Below, in pieces: positions 26,798-36,152 of a stretch of 64,000 nucleotides of DNA. This DNA is from Novosphingobium sp. SG707. GTDB lineage: Bacteria; Pseudomonadota; Alphaproteobacteria; Sphingomonadales; Sphingomonadaceae. Positions within the stretch are counted from its first letter, which is position 1, and every line of letters starts with the position of its first letter. Below the pieces are notes generated by a model, which ran no database searches, was not told the DNA's origin, and was given only the letters and a program-made list of their open reading frames with translations. A program made the translations under genes and the position numbers. The DNA is taken from contig NZ_JAAZQL010000001.1 of the NCBI RefSeq assembly GCF_012275515.1, forward strand, positions 975,006-1,039,005, written 5' to 3'.

Positions 26798-26882
26798 ATT
26801 TTCCGATCCGCTGCGAAATATCTGGCGGTTTTGCCCCGCCCGCTCGTCTTACTGCCATGATCCTGATCGAAAGCACCGCCCG

Positions 26883-27758
26883 ATGACGCCGGAAGCCGCA
26901 GCTGCGCAATGGGTCGCGCGGTACGCTCTCGATACGATTGATGAGGCCGATTTCGAAGCCTGGCGCAATGCCGATCCGGCCCATGCGATTGCCTTCAACC
27001 GGGCGCTGGCGGCTTATGAAGCCTTCGAAGGGCAAGGTGATCTTGCCTCAGCTCCGGCACCATCACGCCGGGGATTCCTGCGGGCGGCGGGCGGCGGCGC
27101 GCTGGCCCTGGTGCTGGCGGGCGGAGGGCTGGCGACGCGGGCCTATGCTTGGAGCAGCGCTTCGGCCCCCATCGGCGGCCATCGCCTGTTGCGCCTCCCC
27201 GATGGCAGTATCGCCGCGCTCAACACCGATTCCTGCCTTGCATGGCGCTTTTCCGACCATGAGCGCACGCTGTGGGTAGAACGGGGCGAGGTCGCCATTG
27301 ATCTTTGCCCCGGCGCCCGGGCAATCCTGCATGGCCGCGATCAGCAGGTGGCACTTTCGCCGGGCCGCTTCAATGCGCGGCTGCGCGGCGATACGCTCGA
27401 CCTGCTGGTGCTGCGCGGACGGGCGCAGGCAGGCAGACAGCCGATAGGGGCGTTTCAGAGCCTGCTTCTCTCGCCCGATCAGCCGCCCCTGCGCCATCTC
27501 AGCGCCGCGCAGGTCGAGGCGGTCATCGCATGGCAGCAGGGCGAAATCCTGTTTGATGAAGCCACGCTGGGTTTGGCGGTTGAGGAATATAACCGTTTCC
27601 TGACGCGCAAGATCATCATCGTCGATCCCGAACTGGCCGCCATTCCGGTGGGTGGGCGTTTCACCTCCAACGATCCGGCGGCCTTTCTTCGCGCTGTATC
27701 GATGGGGCTGGGCGTGCATGTTTCGGTCTCGGGCACTGCCTATCTGCTGACGCGATAA
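26883..27758 (+). CDS. FecR-family anti-sigma/regulator with Tat-like anchor
   Basis: 291 residues. The N-terminal DUF4880-like cytoplasmic domain (MTPEAAAAQWVARY, DFEAWRNADPAH) binds the sigma factor. A twin-arginine anchor SRRGFLRAA begins at residue 61. The periplasmic FecR domain (LPDGSIAALNTDSCLAW) and a C-terminal STN-like segment follow (LFDEATLGLAVEEYNRF). It transmits occupancy of the receptor to FecI. The twin-arginine pair before the single membrane helix agrees with the known Tat-dependent insertion of FecR-type proteins. The ATG at 26883 starts just before the conserved N-terminal domain. Confidence 0.88.
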   Translation: MTPEAAAAQWVARYALDTIDEADFEAWRNADPAHAIAFNRALAAYEAFEGQGDLASAPAPSRRGFLRAAGGGALALVLAGGGLATRAYAWSSASAPIGGHRLLRLPDGSIAALNTDSCLAWRFSDHERTLWVERGEVAIDLCPGARAILHGRDQQVALSPGRFNARLRGDTLDLLVLRGRAQAGRQPIGAFQSLLLSPDQPPLRHLSAAQVEAVIAWQQGEILFDEATLGLAVEEYNRFLTRKIIIVDPELAAIPVGGRFTSNDPAAFLRAVSMGLGVHVSVSGTAYLLTR

Positions 27759-27849
27759 TTTTTTTGCCGCGACTTGGCGGTGGGCGCGCGCCCAATCGTC
27801 TTGAAGATCGAGAACGACGCAAACGTTCCTTCCCCAAGAGGTTCCATTC

Positions 27850-30489
27850 ATGTCCCGTGATTTCCGCAAGCCGCTTTTCGCGGCCCTTCTTGCTGCGCCC
27901 GCGATCCATGCCGCCCCGGCCTATGCCGCCGGAGAACAGAATTTCGACATTCCGGCCCAGCCTCTGGCCAAGGCGCTCAATGAATTCGGGCGGCAGGCCG
28001 GGCGGCAGATCTTCTTTCCGCGCGGCGCCATCGCCACGATGCGGTCCGAGCCGATCAAGGGCCATATGTCGCGCCAGGCCGCGCTGGCCCGATTGCTCGC
28101 GGGCAGCGCGCTGACGGTCAGGAATGATGATGGCAAGACGGTAGTTCTGGGCCTACAGGAGGCCCCGCGCGACGCGCTTGCGCAGGCGGTTCCGGCCGAA
28201 GATATCATCGTGACCGGCACGCGCGAGACCGGCCAGACCCGCTTTACCGCGCTGGCCCCAATCGACACATTCAGCGGCAAGACTGTCAATTTCACCGTCA
28301 GCAGCACGCTGCATGAAAAGCTGGCGCAACTGGTGCCCGCCTTTACGGTCAAGCGCCTGCCCGCCTCGGACGGTCCGCAATTCGTGCGCCCGGCCTCGCT
28401 CGATGGCCTCTCGCCGGACATGACGCTGGTGATGATCAACGGCAAGCGTTTCCACCGCTCCTCCTTCATCAACAGCGGGTCGCAGGCCCCCGATCTGGCC
28501 CAGATCCCGACCTTTGGCATCGGGCGGCTCGAGGTGTTACGCGATGGCGCATCGGCGCAATATGGGTCGGACGCCATCGCGGGCGTCATCAATATCATGC
28601 TGGACACCAGGCCCGGCTTTTCCGCCTTTGTTCAAGGTTCGCAATATTACATGGGCGATGGCGCCTCGGTGCAGGCGGGCGGGCGCGCCGGTTTTGCGCT
28701 GCCCAACGGCGGCCATTTGGTGGTGACGGGCGAATATGCCCGCAACGAGGCCACATCGCGCTCGCACCAGCGCGACGACGCCATCGCCTTTGCCGCCGCC
28801 AACCCCACCATCGTGGTGCCCTCGCTGGTCCAGCGCTGGGGCAATCCGGAGGGGCGCTCTTTCCGTATGGCGGTGGATGCGGCCGAAAACATCGGCGCCA
28901 ATGTCGAAGCCTATGCCTTTGGCACGTTCAGCACAGGCAAGGGCTGGTCCGACATCAACTGGCGCAATCCGGCCACCAACAGCAACCTTTACAAGACCAC
29001 CACGGTCTACCCCGGCTTCAATCTGAACACGATCTATCCCGCCGGTTTCACCCCCAGCGAGCGGGTGCGCTATGACGATATCCAGATGGTGGGGGGCCTG
29101 CGCGGCGGCAAGGGCAGCGATCTGAGCTGGGATATCAGCGGTTCCTATGGCTCGAACGCCACGAATTTCTATCTCGATAATTCGATCAACGCCTCGCTCG
29201 GCCCCAACAGCCCGCTCAATTTCTATCTGGGCCGCAATGTGCAGCAGGAATTCAATCTGAATGCCGACGGCGTCTATCGTCTGGCCATGCCCTTCCTCGA
29301 TCGCCCGCTCAACATCGCCTTTGGCGCCGAGCGGCGGGTGGAAAGCTACAAGATCCGGCCCGGCGAATATGCCTCCTATGCGGTGGGGCCGGGGGCGGCG
29401 GCGGGCCTTGCCGCCGGGGCCAGCGGCTTTCCCGGTTTCACCCCGCAGCAGGCGGGCGCGTGGAGCCAGACCAGCTATGCCGGCTATCTGGACGTGACCG
29501 CGCCGATTACGGAAAAATGGAGCGCGACCGCCGTCATTCGTGACGAGCATTTCTCCAGCTTTGGCAATACGTTCAATTACAAATTTGCCACGCGCTATGA
29601 AGTTGTGCCGATGCTGGCGGTGCGAGCCTCCTATTCCACCGGCTTCAAGGCGCCCACCCCCGCCCAGCTCAATTCGACCAGCACCAGTCAGGGTCTCGAT
29701 ACCAACACTTTGCTGGTTTACACCACCGGCCGCCTCTCGCCCACCAACCCCATCGCCCAGTTCTTTGGCGGCAAGGCCCTGCAACCGGCCACCTCGCGCA
29801 CGATCACGGCAGGCGGCGTGTGGAAGACGCCATGGGGCCTGTCGGGTTCGGTCGATCTTTATCAGATTCGCGTCGACAAGCGCTTCAGCACCTCGCCCAC
29901 CTATACGCTGACCCCGGCGCTCAAGGCCCAGCTTCTGGCGATGGGCCTATCGCAGGCGACCGATTACAGCACGATTTCCTTCTACACCAATGACTATAAC
30001 ACCCGGACGCGGGGCATCGACATCGTGGTGTCCTATAATCATCAGGTCGGCCCCGGCCGCCTCGATGCCACCGTCGCCTACAGCTATACCCAGACCAAGG
30101 TGACGTCAGGCGTTCTCGCGGGCAACACCACGCAAAAGACCCTGTTCGAGCAGGGCCTGCCCCAGCATAACGCCACGGGCAGCATCACCTATACGCTGGG
30201 CAAGGTTTCGCTGCTGGGCCGGGGGCGCTATTACGGGGCCTATACCGATTCCAGCGGAAATTCGACCGGCGACATTTTCCAGCGCTTTGGCGGGATCGCC
30301 TTCTTCGATGCCTCGCTTTCCTATGCGATGAATCGCAATGTCACCTTGCGCATCGGAGCCGAGAACATCTTCGACACCTATCCGCAAAAGGCCTTATTCC
30401 AATACAGCCGGGGCCTGAACTATTCGCGCAACACGCCCTATGACACCAATGGCGGCAATTATTATGCTCGTGTGGATGTGAAGTTCTGA
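27850..30489 (+). CDS. TonB-dependent receptor with STN signalling domain
   Basis: 879 residues. Signal peptide (1-26), STN domain (about 30-85: FDIPAQPLAKALNEFGRQAG), TonB box region EDIIVTGTRE, plug (about 120-240: MINGKRFHRSSFIN, LEVLRDGASAQYGSDAIAG) and a C-terminal beta-barrel ending in aromatic YYARVDVKF. The STN domain contacts FecR, so ligand binding would induce its own operon through FecI. The plug resembles the subgroup of receptors with the DGASAQYGSDA motif that import peptides, sugars or other non-siderophore ligands. The stop overlaps the next gene start by 1 bp (TGATG). Confidence 0.92.
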   Translation: MSRDFRKPLFAALLAAPAIHAAPAYAAGEQNFDIPAQPLAKALNEFGRQAGRQIFFPRGAIATMRSEPIKGHMSRQAALARLLAGSALTVRNDDGKTVVLGLQEAPRDALAQAVPAEDIIVTGTRETGQTRFTALAPIDTFSGKTVNFTVSSTLHEKLAQLVPAFTVKRLPASDGPQFVRPASLDGLSPDMTLVMINGKRFHRSSFINSGSQAPDLAQIPTFGIGRLEVLRDGASAQYGSDAIAGVINIMLDTRPGFSAFVQGSQYYMGDGASVQAGGRAGFALPNGGHLVVTGEYARNEATSRSHQRDDAIAFAAANPTIVVPSLVQRWGNPEGRSFRMAVDAAENIGANVEAYAFGTFSTGKGWSDINWRNPATNSNLYKTTTVYPGFNLNTIYPAGFTPSERVRYDDIQMVGGLRGGKGSDLSWDISGSYGSNATNFYLDNSINASLGPNSPLNFYLGRNVQQEFNLNADGVYRLAMPFLDRPLNIAFGAERRVESYKIRPGEYASYAVGPGAAAGLAAGASGFPGFTPQQAGAWSQTSYAGYLDVTAPITEKWSATAVIRDEHFSSFGNTFNYKFATRYEVVPMLAVRASYSTGFKAPTPAQLNSTSTSQGLDTNTLLVYTTGRLSPTNPIAQFFGGKALQPATSRTITAGGVWKTPWGLSGSVDLYQIRVDKRFSTSPTYTLTPALKAQLLAMGLSQATDYSTISFYTNDYNTRTRGIDIVVSYNHQVGPGRLDATVAYSYTQTKVTSGVLAGNTTQKTLFEQGLPQHNATGSITYTLGKVSLLGRGRYYGAYTDSSGNSTGDIFQRFGGIAFFDASLSYAMNRNVTLRIGAENIFDTYPQKALFQYSRGLNYSRNTPYDTNGGNYYARVDVKF

Positions 30490-31586
30490 TGCGTATTACC
30501 CGCCGCTCCGTTCTGCCTGTTGCCGCCGGGGGCCTGCTGGCTCCCGGCCTGCTGGCCGCTGCCCCTGTGTCGCAACCCGAACATAGCGGAAATGCCAAGG
30601 CGCGCCTTGGCGTGACCGAAAACCCTTTCGGCCCCAGCCCGGCGGCGCGGCGGGCGATCATCGCCTCGGTGGCCGAGGCACCCTATTATCCGCACAACGA
30701 GGCGGCCCTGCGGCAAAAGATCGCCGCGCAGGAAGGGCTGACGCAGGATCAGGTCACGCTCTCGAGCGGGTCGCTCGATGCGCTCACGCTGCTGACGGTG
30801 GCGATTGCGGCGGGCGGGCGCGTGCTGGCGCCCCGGCCCACCTATTCCACCCATCTGGCCTATGCCGCGCGGCAGGGGATCGAGACCGACTGGATCAACC
30901 TGCGCCCCGACCATCACATCGACCTTGACGCCATGCTGGCCGCCATCGGCCCGCAGACACGGATGGTCTATCTGTGCAATCCGAACAACCCGACCGGCCT
31001 GCGTCCCGATCCCGAACAACTGCGGACCTTTTGCATCGCGGCCGCGCGCAAGGTGCCGGTGCTGGTGGATGAGGCCTATTTCGAACTGGCGCCTGATCCG
31101 CATCGTCAGTCCATGGGCTCTCTGGTGCGCGAGGGGCATGATGTCATCGTCACGCGCACCTTCTCCAAAGTCTATGGCCTTGCGGGCCTGCGCATCGCCT
31201 ATACGCTGGCCCAGCCCCAACGCATCCGCCAGCTCAATGCACGCATCACCACCTCGCGCAATCAGGCCGGGCTGGCCGCCGCGCAGGCCTGCCTTGGCGA
31301 TGCAGCCTATCTGTCGGGCGCGATTGCCTATCTGAAGCAATGCCGCGAGATGATCTATCGGATCTGCGAGGCCAACGGGCTGCGCTATCTGAAATCGGAC
31401 GGCACCTTTGTCTATATCGATTGCGGGATGCCCGCCGCCGATCTCCAGGCCCGCCTGGCCGCGCTCAGCGTCGAGGTGCGACTGTTCGAGGGCGATGCCT
31501 ATCGCAACTGGATGCGCGTGGGCACCGCCACGCCGGACGAACTGGCCTATTTCGGCAAGGTCCTGCCCACCGCACTGGGCGCATAG
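30489..31586 (+). CDS. Tat-exported PLP-dependent aminotransferase (HisC-like)
   Basis: 365 residues. Twin-arginine signal RITRRSVLPVAAGGLLA (R5, R6) ending at an alanine-rich site near residue 25. A fold-type I aminotransferase follows, with NPNNPTGL, VDEAYFEL and the lysine loop TFSKVYGLAGLRIAY (Lys near 227). HisC-like enzymes convert 2-oxo acids or phosphate esters to amino acids with PLP; here the enzyme is predicted to be in the periplasm. One-base overlap with the receptor gene shows it belongs to the FecIR operon. An exported aminotransferase in that setting is unusual; substrate unknown. Confidence 0.85.
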   Translation: MRITRRSVLPVAAGGLLAPGLLAAAPVSQPEHSGNAKARLGVTENPFGPSPAARRAIIASVAEAPYYPHNEAALRQKIAAQEGLTQDQVTLSSGSLDALTLLTVAIAAGGRVLAPRPTYSTHLAYAARQGIETDWINLRPDHHIDLDAMLAAIGPQTRMVYLCNPNNPTGLRPDPEQLRTFCIAAARKVPVLVDEAYFELAPDPHRQSMGSLVREGHDVIVTRTFSKVYGLAGLRIAYTLAQPQRIRQLNARITTSRNQAGLAAAQACLGDAAYLSGAIAYLKQCREMIYRICEANGLRYLKSDGTFVYIDCGMPAADLQARLAALSVEVRLFEGDAYRNWMRVGTATPDELAYFGKVLPTALGA

Positions 31587-31602
31587 GACCGGGGGCCGGG
31601 TT

Positions 31603-32658
31603 TCAGCACTCGGCCTCGATCATTTGCTTAAGACGGCGGCGGGCCAGCACCGGCCCTTTATCGATCGGCAGCAACGCGGGGCGCAGGTCCTCGAATTCCT
31701 CCTCGCCGATTTCGGCGGCCTGCGCGTCGATCATCGGCTTGTCCTCAGTGGTAAACACAAGCTCAAGGGCGGCGAAAAAGCCATCCGCAGCCTCCTCCCC
31801 GGCCTTGTCGCGGGCCAGACTGGCAACGTAGAAATAGTGGGTCGTGCCCGAGGTTTCGGGAGTGAAGATGTGCAGCGTCTGCGACCCGCTTTGCCAATCG
31901 GGACCTCCGTCGCTGGTTGCCACCGACACGGTAAGGACCATGCTGGCGGGCGGATGCCAGACGACTTCGAGCATGCGATCCACGGCGCGCGCTCCCGTAC
32001 GATAGACCTGCGCCAGACCGGCGGGCAGCACCTCGCCGCGCATATGCCGCCGCACGATAACCTGCCCCTCCTCCTGCCGCACCTCGACCTTGGCCTGACT
32101 GACCTCCGGCGTGCCCAGCAGGGGATGCAGAAATTCGATATGGCTGAGGTCAAGGATATTGTCGCTCATCAATTCGTAAGGGGCCTGTCCGTGCAGATAG
32201 CCCGAGCGGACATGAAACTGTTGCGGATCGAGCCTGCCGAAATCGGGGATGGTGGCCCGGTCCGCCTGATCGGGCGTCCCCATCCATATCCACAACAGGC
32301 CGTCCTGCTCGACGATGGGATAGGCGCGCACCGAAAGGGCGCCCTTGGGCCCATGCGGATTATGGCTGCATGAGCCGCTGCCGTCGAAGGCCAGACCATG
32401 ATAGGCGCAGCGCACCGCATCCCCTTCCAGCCTGCCCATGCTGAGCGGAGCGAAGCGATGCGGACAACGGTTGCGAAGCGCGCATAAACGGCCATCGCCG
32501 GTGCGAAAGATGAAAATCGCCTCCCCCAGCAAGCGCCGCGTCAGTCGGTTGTTCTCATCCAGTTCACGAGCATATCCCGCCACATACCAGATATTGCGAA
32601 GGAATTTTGCTTCCTTGCCGGTTGCCTTACGATCCTCGCGGACGCGCTGTTCGAGCAT
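31603..32658 (-). CDS. Rieske non-haem iron oxygenase, VanA-like
   Basis: 351 residues. Rieske [2Fe-2S] site CPHRFAPLSMGRL and CAYHGLAFD (C-x-H and C-x2-H) near residues 65-90, and the mononuclear iron triad DNILDLSHIEFLHP near 170. This is the vanillate O-demethylase/phenoxy-type oxygenase subfamily, which needs an NAD(P)H reductase such as VanB; none is in the window. It is divergent from a LysR regulator with the CTAAT-N4-ATTAG repeat in between, and convergent with the aminotransferase. A TonB-dependent receptor beyond the LysR gene suggests uptake of an aromatic substrate. Confidence 0.85.
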   Translation of the reverse strand: MLEQRVREDRKATGKEAKFLRNIWYVAGYARELDENNRLTRRLLGEAIFIFRTGDGRLCALRNRCPHRFAPLSMGRLEGDAVRCAYHGLAFDGSGSCSHNPHGPKGALSVRAYPIVEQDGLLWIWMGTPDQADRATIPDFGRLDPQQFHVRSGYLHGQAPYELMSDNILDLSHIEFLHPLLGTPEVSQAKVEVRQEEGQVIVRRHMRGEVLPAGLAQVYRTGARAVDRMLEVVWHPPASMVLTVSVATSDGGPDWQSGSQTLHIFTPETSGTTHYFYVASLARDKAGEEAADGFFAALELVFTTEDKPMIDAQAAEIGEEEFEDLRPALLPIDKGPVLARRRLKQMIEAEC

Positions 32659-32708
32659 AGTTTCTCTCCCCAGTCTTGCGCGATTTTGCCCGCTTGGGTT
32701 ATGCCAGT

Positions 32709-32722
32709 CTAATAGAGATTAG
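32709..32722. promoter_or_regulatory. Putative LysR operator
   Basis: CTAAT-AGAG-ATTAG is a perfect 5 bp inverted repeat, 17 bp upstream of the LysR start codon and 50 bp from the divergent oxygenase gene. It satisfies the T-N11-A type pattern of LysR sites. Confidence 0.5.
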
Positions 32723-32739
32723 CACTTGGGATATTCCTT

Positions 32740-33675
32740 ATGGTTATAAAAGCAGAAGTGCGGCAGCTTGAAGCGGTTCAGGCCATCATCGACCATGGAT
32801 CTTTCAACAAGGCCGCGCAGAGCCTCGGCATTACCCAACCCGCCCTGTCCAAGCTGGTGGCGCTTTTGGAGCGGCAGTTGGGTGTCCGCCTTTTCGAACG
32901 GTCGGCGCGCGGGGCCGAGCCGACCGGTGCAGCCAGAATTGTCCAGCGCGCGGCGAGCAATGTCGGGCGGATCGTCGATGAAATTGCCGCCGAACTGGCC
33001 AGTCATGCATCCGGCGCCCTGGGGCCGCTGGCGATAGGCGTGACGCCCAGCGTGATGCAGGGCATTGTGCCTGCGGCAATCGCGGCGCTGCCGGGCGGCG
33101 CGGCCCTGTCCCTGCGCGTGATCGAGGATCTCGATGACCGCCTCACCCCTCTGCTGGATCGCGGCGAGATCGATCTTATCGTCGGCCCGGTCGGCGGCCT
33201 TGAACCGCCACCCCCCCGCTTTGCCGAACATGTCTTGATGGAGGACCGCTTCTTTCTGGGCGTGCCGCAGGATTTTGCGGTGGGGGAAGATCAAGCCCTC
33301 TCGCTCGGGGATCTGACCGATGCGCCATGGATCCTTCCCGCGCAGGGCAGCAGTATTCACCGCATGATCCAGGCCTTCTTCATCGCATCGGATGCCCCAT
33401 GGCCCCATGACCGCATAGAGACCAACAGCATCACCTTGCAGGAACATCTGATCCGCCACGCCGGACGGATCGGCCTGTTGACCAGCGCGCAGATGTTTCG
33501 GCGCCCGCCGCCCTTTCGTCTGATGCGCTTGGCAGACGTTCCCGCGCGGCGGATCGGGATCAGGAAATTGCGCAGCCGCATGCTTAACCCTTTGGCCGGG
33601 ATTTTCGAAGAAACCATAGTCGGTCTGATCACCGGAAGCCCAGCTCGCGGCACCGCCCCCGGCCCTTCCCTTTAG
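32740..33675 (+). CDS. LysR-family transcriptional regulator
   Basis: 311 residues. Winged HTH at residues 6-65 (HGSFNKAAQSLGITQPALSK), then a full effector-binding domain. It is divergent from the VanA-like oxygenase and followed 112 bp later by a TonB-dependent receptor on the same strand. The likely regulon is the oxygenase and perhaps the receptor, with an aromatic acid as inducer. That is inferred from layout only. Confidence 0.88.
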   Translation: MVIKAEVRQLEAVQAIIDHGSFNKAAQSLGITQPALSKLVALLERQLGVRLFERSARGAEPTGAARIVQRAASNVGRIVDEIAAELASHASGALGPLAIGVTPSVMQGIVPAAIAALPGGAALSLRVIEDLDDRLTPLLDRGEIDLIVGPVGGLEPPPPRFAEHVLMEDRFFLGVPQDFAVGEDQALSLGDLTDAPWILPAQGSSIHRMIQAFFIASDAPWPHDRIETNSITLQEHLIRHAGRIGLLTSAQMFRRPPPFRLMRLADVPARRIGIRKLRSRMLNPLAGIFEETIVGLITGSPARGTAPGPSL

Positions 33676-33787
33676 CCGCCCCACCCTCCGGCGCTTGACA
33701 AGCTCGGGCATATTCTACATTTGTAGATGCCAGATGAAGAATCAAAGGCGAGCCACAATCGCCAGCGAAATTGGAGGGAGAGAAATC

Positions 33788-36091
33788 ATGAGATTCGCCA
33801 CATTACGCGTGGGCCTTATGCTGGGATGCGGTCTGGCGGGCATTTCGGCCGCCCATGCCCAGTCCGCCCCGGAAGGCGCGGCGCAGGCCGGTTTGCAGGA
33901 CATCGTCGTGACCGCCCAGCGCCGCACCGAAAGCGTGCAGAAGGCGGCCGTGGCCATTACGGCGGTGTCGGGCACCGAGCTGATTCGGGCGGGCATTTCG
34001 GACACAACCAACCTGCAAAGGCTGGCCCCGGCTCTCGCGGTTCAGCCCTCGGGCGGCACCACCAGCATCTATGTGCGCGGCGTGGGCACGCAGGCGGGCA
34101 ATTCCTATGCCGAAAACGCGGTGGGCTTCAATTTCAACGGCGTGTTCATTGCCCGCCCCACCGCGCCTTCGGGCGTCTATTATGACCTTCAGCGCGTCGA
34201 AGTGGTCAAGGGGCCCCAGGGCACGCTTTACGGCCGCAATGCCACGGGCGGCGCGATCAACGTTCTGCCCAACCGCCCCAAGCTGGGCGAAGTGAGCGGC
34301 GATGTGAATGTGGAAGTGGGCAATTATCAGGCCCGCAAGGCGTCGGCGGCCATCAATCTGCCGCTTGGTCCGATCATGGCGCTGCGCATTGCGGGGCAGG
34401 TGGTTGATCGCAACGGCTATCTCTCCGACGGCTATGACGATGACAAGGGCGAGGCAGGCCGCGCCTCGCTGCTGATCAAGCCCTCGTCCAACTGGTCGAT
34501 GACTTTGGTGGCCGATTATTATCATCAGCATGGCAAGGGCTCGGGCAATGTGCTGCTGCCCAGTTCGGTGGCCGGGGCTCCGGCCCTGTCGGCGCGCATC
34601 GGCGGGTCTGATCCGCGTTCGGTGGCCGCGCTGCAATCCTATGCCGCCACGGTCGCGGCGCCGCCCTTCTGCGGCGGGATGGGGCAACTGATCACCAGCG
34701 GCTGTGTGATGACACCGCGCGGCGACGGCTATATGAACGGCGACTTCTGGGGCATCAGCGCCCAGACCGAAGGCGATCTGGGCTTTGCCACGCTGACCGT
34801 CATTCCGGCCTATCGCAGCAGCTCGTCGAACTATCGCTCCTATCTCCCCGGCTTCATGCTTCAGGTCAGCGACAAGTCACAGCAGATGTCGCTGGAGACG
34901 CGCCTTGCCTCGAAGGATGAAGGCTCGCTGCGCTATGTCCTTGGCGGCTTTTATTTCTCCGAGGACCAGAGCGCGGTCAATTACTTCTCGCAGGGCAATC
35001 TTGCGACCACCCTGTTCAACCCGCAATTGCGCACCCAGAGCATCGCCGGTTTCGGACAGTTGACCTATCTCGTCTCGCCGCGCCTGCGCCTCGTTGCCGG
35101 TGGCCGCTATACGCATGAGACCAAGAGCCAGACCACCTCGCTGGCCGCCGGCGGCCTGCCCAATGCGGTCAATCCGCCGCTGGGCGCGCCCTTTACCGGC
35201 AACCTGTCGTTCAGCAAGGCAACGTGGAAGGCGGGCGTCGAATTTGACGCCGGGCCGCGCTCGCTGCTCTATGCCAATGTGTCGACCGGCTTCAAGGCAG
35301 GCGGCTTCTTTGTGGCCGCCCCGCCCAACAACACTTTTGCCCCGGAAATGCTGACGGCCTATACGCTGGGCAGCAAGAACCGCTTCCTGAGCAATAGGTT
35401 GCAGGTCAATCTTGAAGCATTTTACTGGGACTACAAGGACCAGCAGATTTCCTTCGTCGGCGGCGTGCCTGCGTCCAACGGCCTTTACACCCAGGGCGGC
35501 GTGACGGTGAACGCGGGCAAATCGCGTATCTACGGCACGGAAATCGAGCTGCGCTTTGCTCCGAGCAAGAGCGATCAGTTCGGCGCCACGTTGCAATATC
35601 TCAACGGTCGCTACAACAGCCTCAAAACCGCGATATTCTCCAATACCGGCGCTCCCGTCCCGACCGGATGCACCGTGACGAGCAGCCGTCTGGCCAACCC
35701 CGGCGTCAATGCCGCACGTTTCTATGATACCGACTGTTCGGGCAAGCCCACCGTCTATTCGCCCAAATGGACGCTCAATCTGGATTATGCCCATACATTC
35801 GCGTTGAAGAACGGGATGAAGCTGGTGGCGGGCGCGCGCACCGCGATCAAGTCGGACTTCTATCTGAACGTCAATTTTCAGGAGAACGAGAAGCAGGGTG
35901 CCTATCGCATGTCCGATGCCTATCTGACGCTGGAAGGCGTGGACCGGCGTTGGGAACTGACCGGCTTCATCAACAATATCGAGGATCGTGCGGTTCTGGT
36001 CCGCGCGGGCAATCGCCCCATTCTCAACGTGTCCTATGGTACGCTGGCCCCGCCGCGCACCTATGGCGTGCGCTTTGGCTACCACTTCTAA
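33788..36091 (+). CDS. TonB-dependent receptor
   Basis: 767 residues. Signal peptide through AHA (about 23), TonB box QDIVVTAQRR, plug domain with RGVGTQAGNSYAENAVG and LQRVEVVKGPQGTLYGRNATG, then a 22-strand barrel ending VRFGYHF. The plug form is the common sphingomonad type used for aromatic, plant or sugar ligands rather than a typical siderophore receptor; there is no STN domain. The ATG at 33788 follows GGAGGGAGAG. Its place behind the LysR/oxygenase pair suggests import of the oxygenase substrate or precursor. Confidence 0.88.
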   Translation: MRFATLRVGLMLGCGLAGISAAHAQSAPEGAAQAGLQDIVVTAQRRTESVQKAAVAITAVSGTELIRAGISDTTNLQRLAPALAVQPSGGTTSIYVRGVGTQAGNSYAENAVGFNFNGVFIARPTAPSGVYYDLQRVEVVKGPQGTLYGRNATGGAINVLPNRPKLGEVSGDVNVEVGNYQARKASAAINLPLGPIMALRIAGQVVDRNGYLSDGYDDDKGEAGRASLLIKPSSNWSMTLVADYYHQHGKGSGNVLLPSSVAGAPALSARIGGSDPRSVAALQSYAATVAAPPFCGGMGQLITSGCVMTPRGDGYMNGDFWGISAQTEGDLGFATLTVIPAYRSSSSNYRSYLPGFMLQVSDKSQQMSLETRLASKDEGSLRYVLGGFYFSEDQSAVNYFSQGNLATTLFNPQLRTQSIAGFGQLTYLVSPRLRLVAGGRYTHETKSQTTSLAAGGLPNAVNPPLGAPFTGNLSFSKATWKAGVEFDAGPRSLLYANVSTGFKAGGFFVAAPPNNTFAPEMLTAYTLGSKNRFLSNRLQVNLEAFYWDYKDQQISFVGGVPASNGLYTQGGVTVNAGKSRIYGTEIELRFAPSKSDQFGATLQYLNGRYNSLKTAIFSNTGAPVPTGCTVTSSRLANPGVNAARFYDTDCSGKPTVYSPKWTLNLDYAHTFALKNGMKLVAGARTAIKSDFYLNVNFQENEKQGAYRMSDAYLTLEGVDRRWELTGFINNIEDRAVLVRAGNRPILNVSYGTLAPPRTYGVRFGYHF

Positions 36092-36109
36092 AGCGACGCC
36101 GGGCTGAAA

Positions 36110-36142
36110 TCGCGGCAGGAGAAATGCCATCTCCTGCCGCGA
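36110..36142. terminator. Bidirectional terminator hairpin
   Basis: Perfect 13 bp stem TCGCGGCAGGAGA / TCTCCTGCCGCGA with a 7-base loop, between the convergent receptor gene (stop 36091) and MFS gene (stop 36153). No U-run on either side. Confidence 0.65.
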
Positions 36143-36152
36143 ATTGGCGCTG

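Noticed and set aside
33695..33723. Sigma-70 promoter before the receptor at 33788 (TTGACA at 33695)
   Set aside because: A good -35 is present but no -10 hexamer at 16-18 bp spacing; the CTACA-TT-TGTAG palindrome at 33715 is too short to call an operator.
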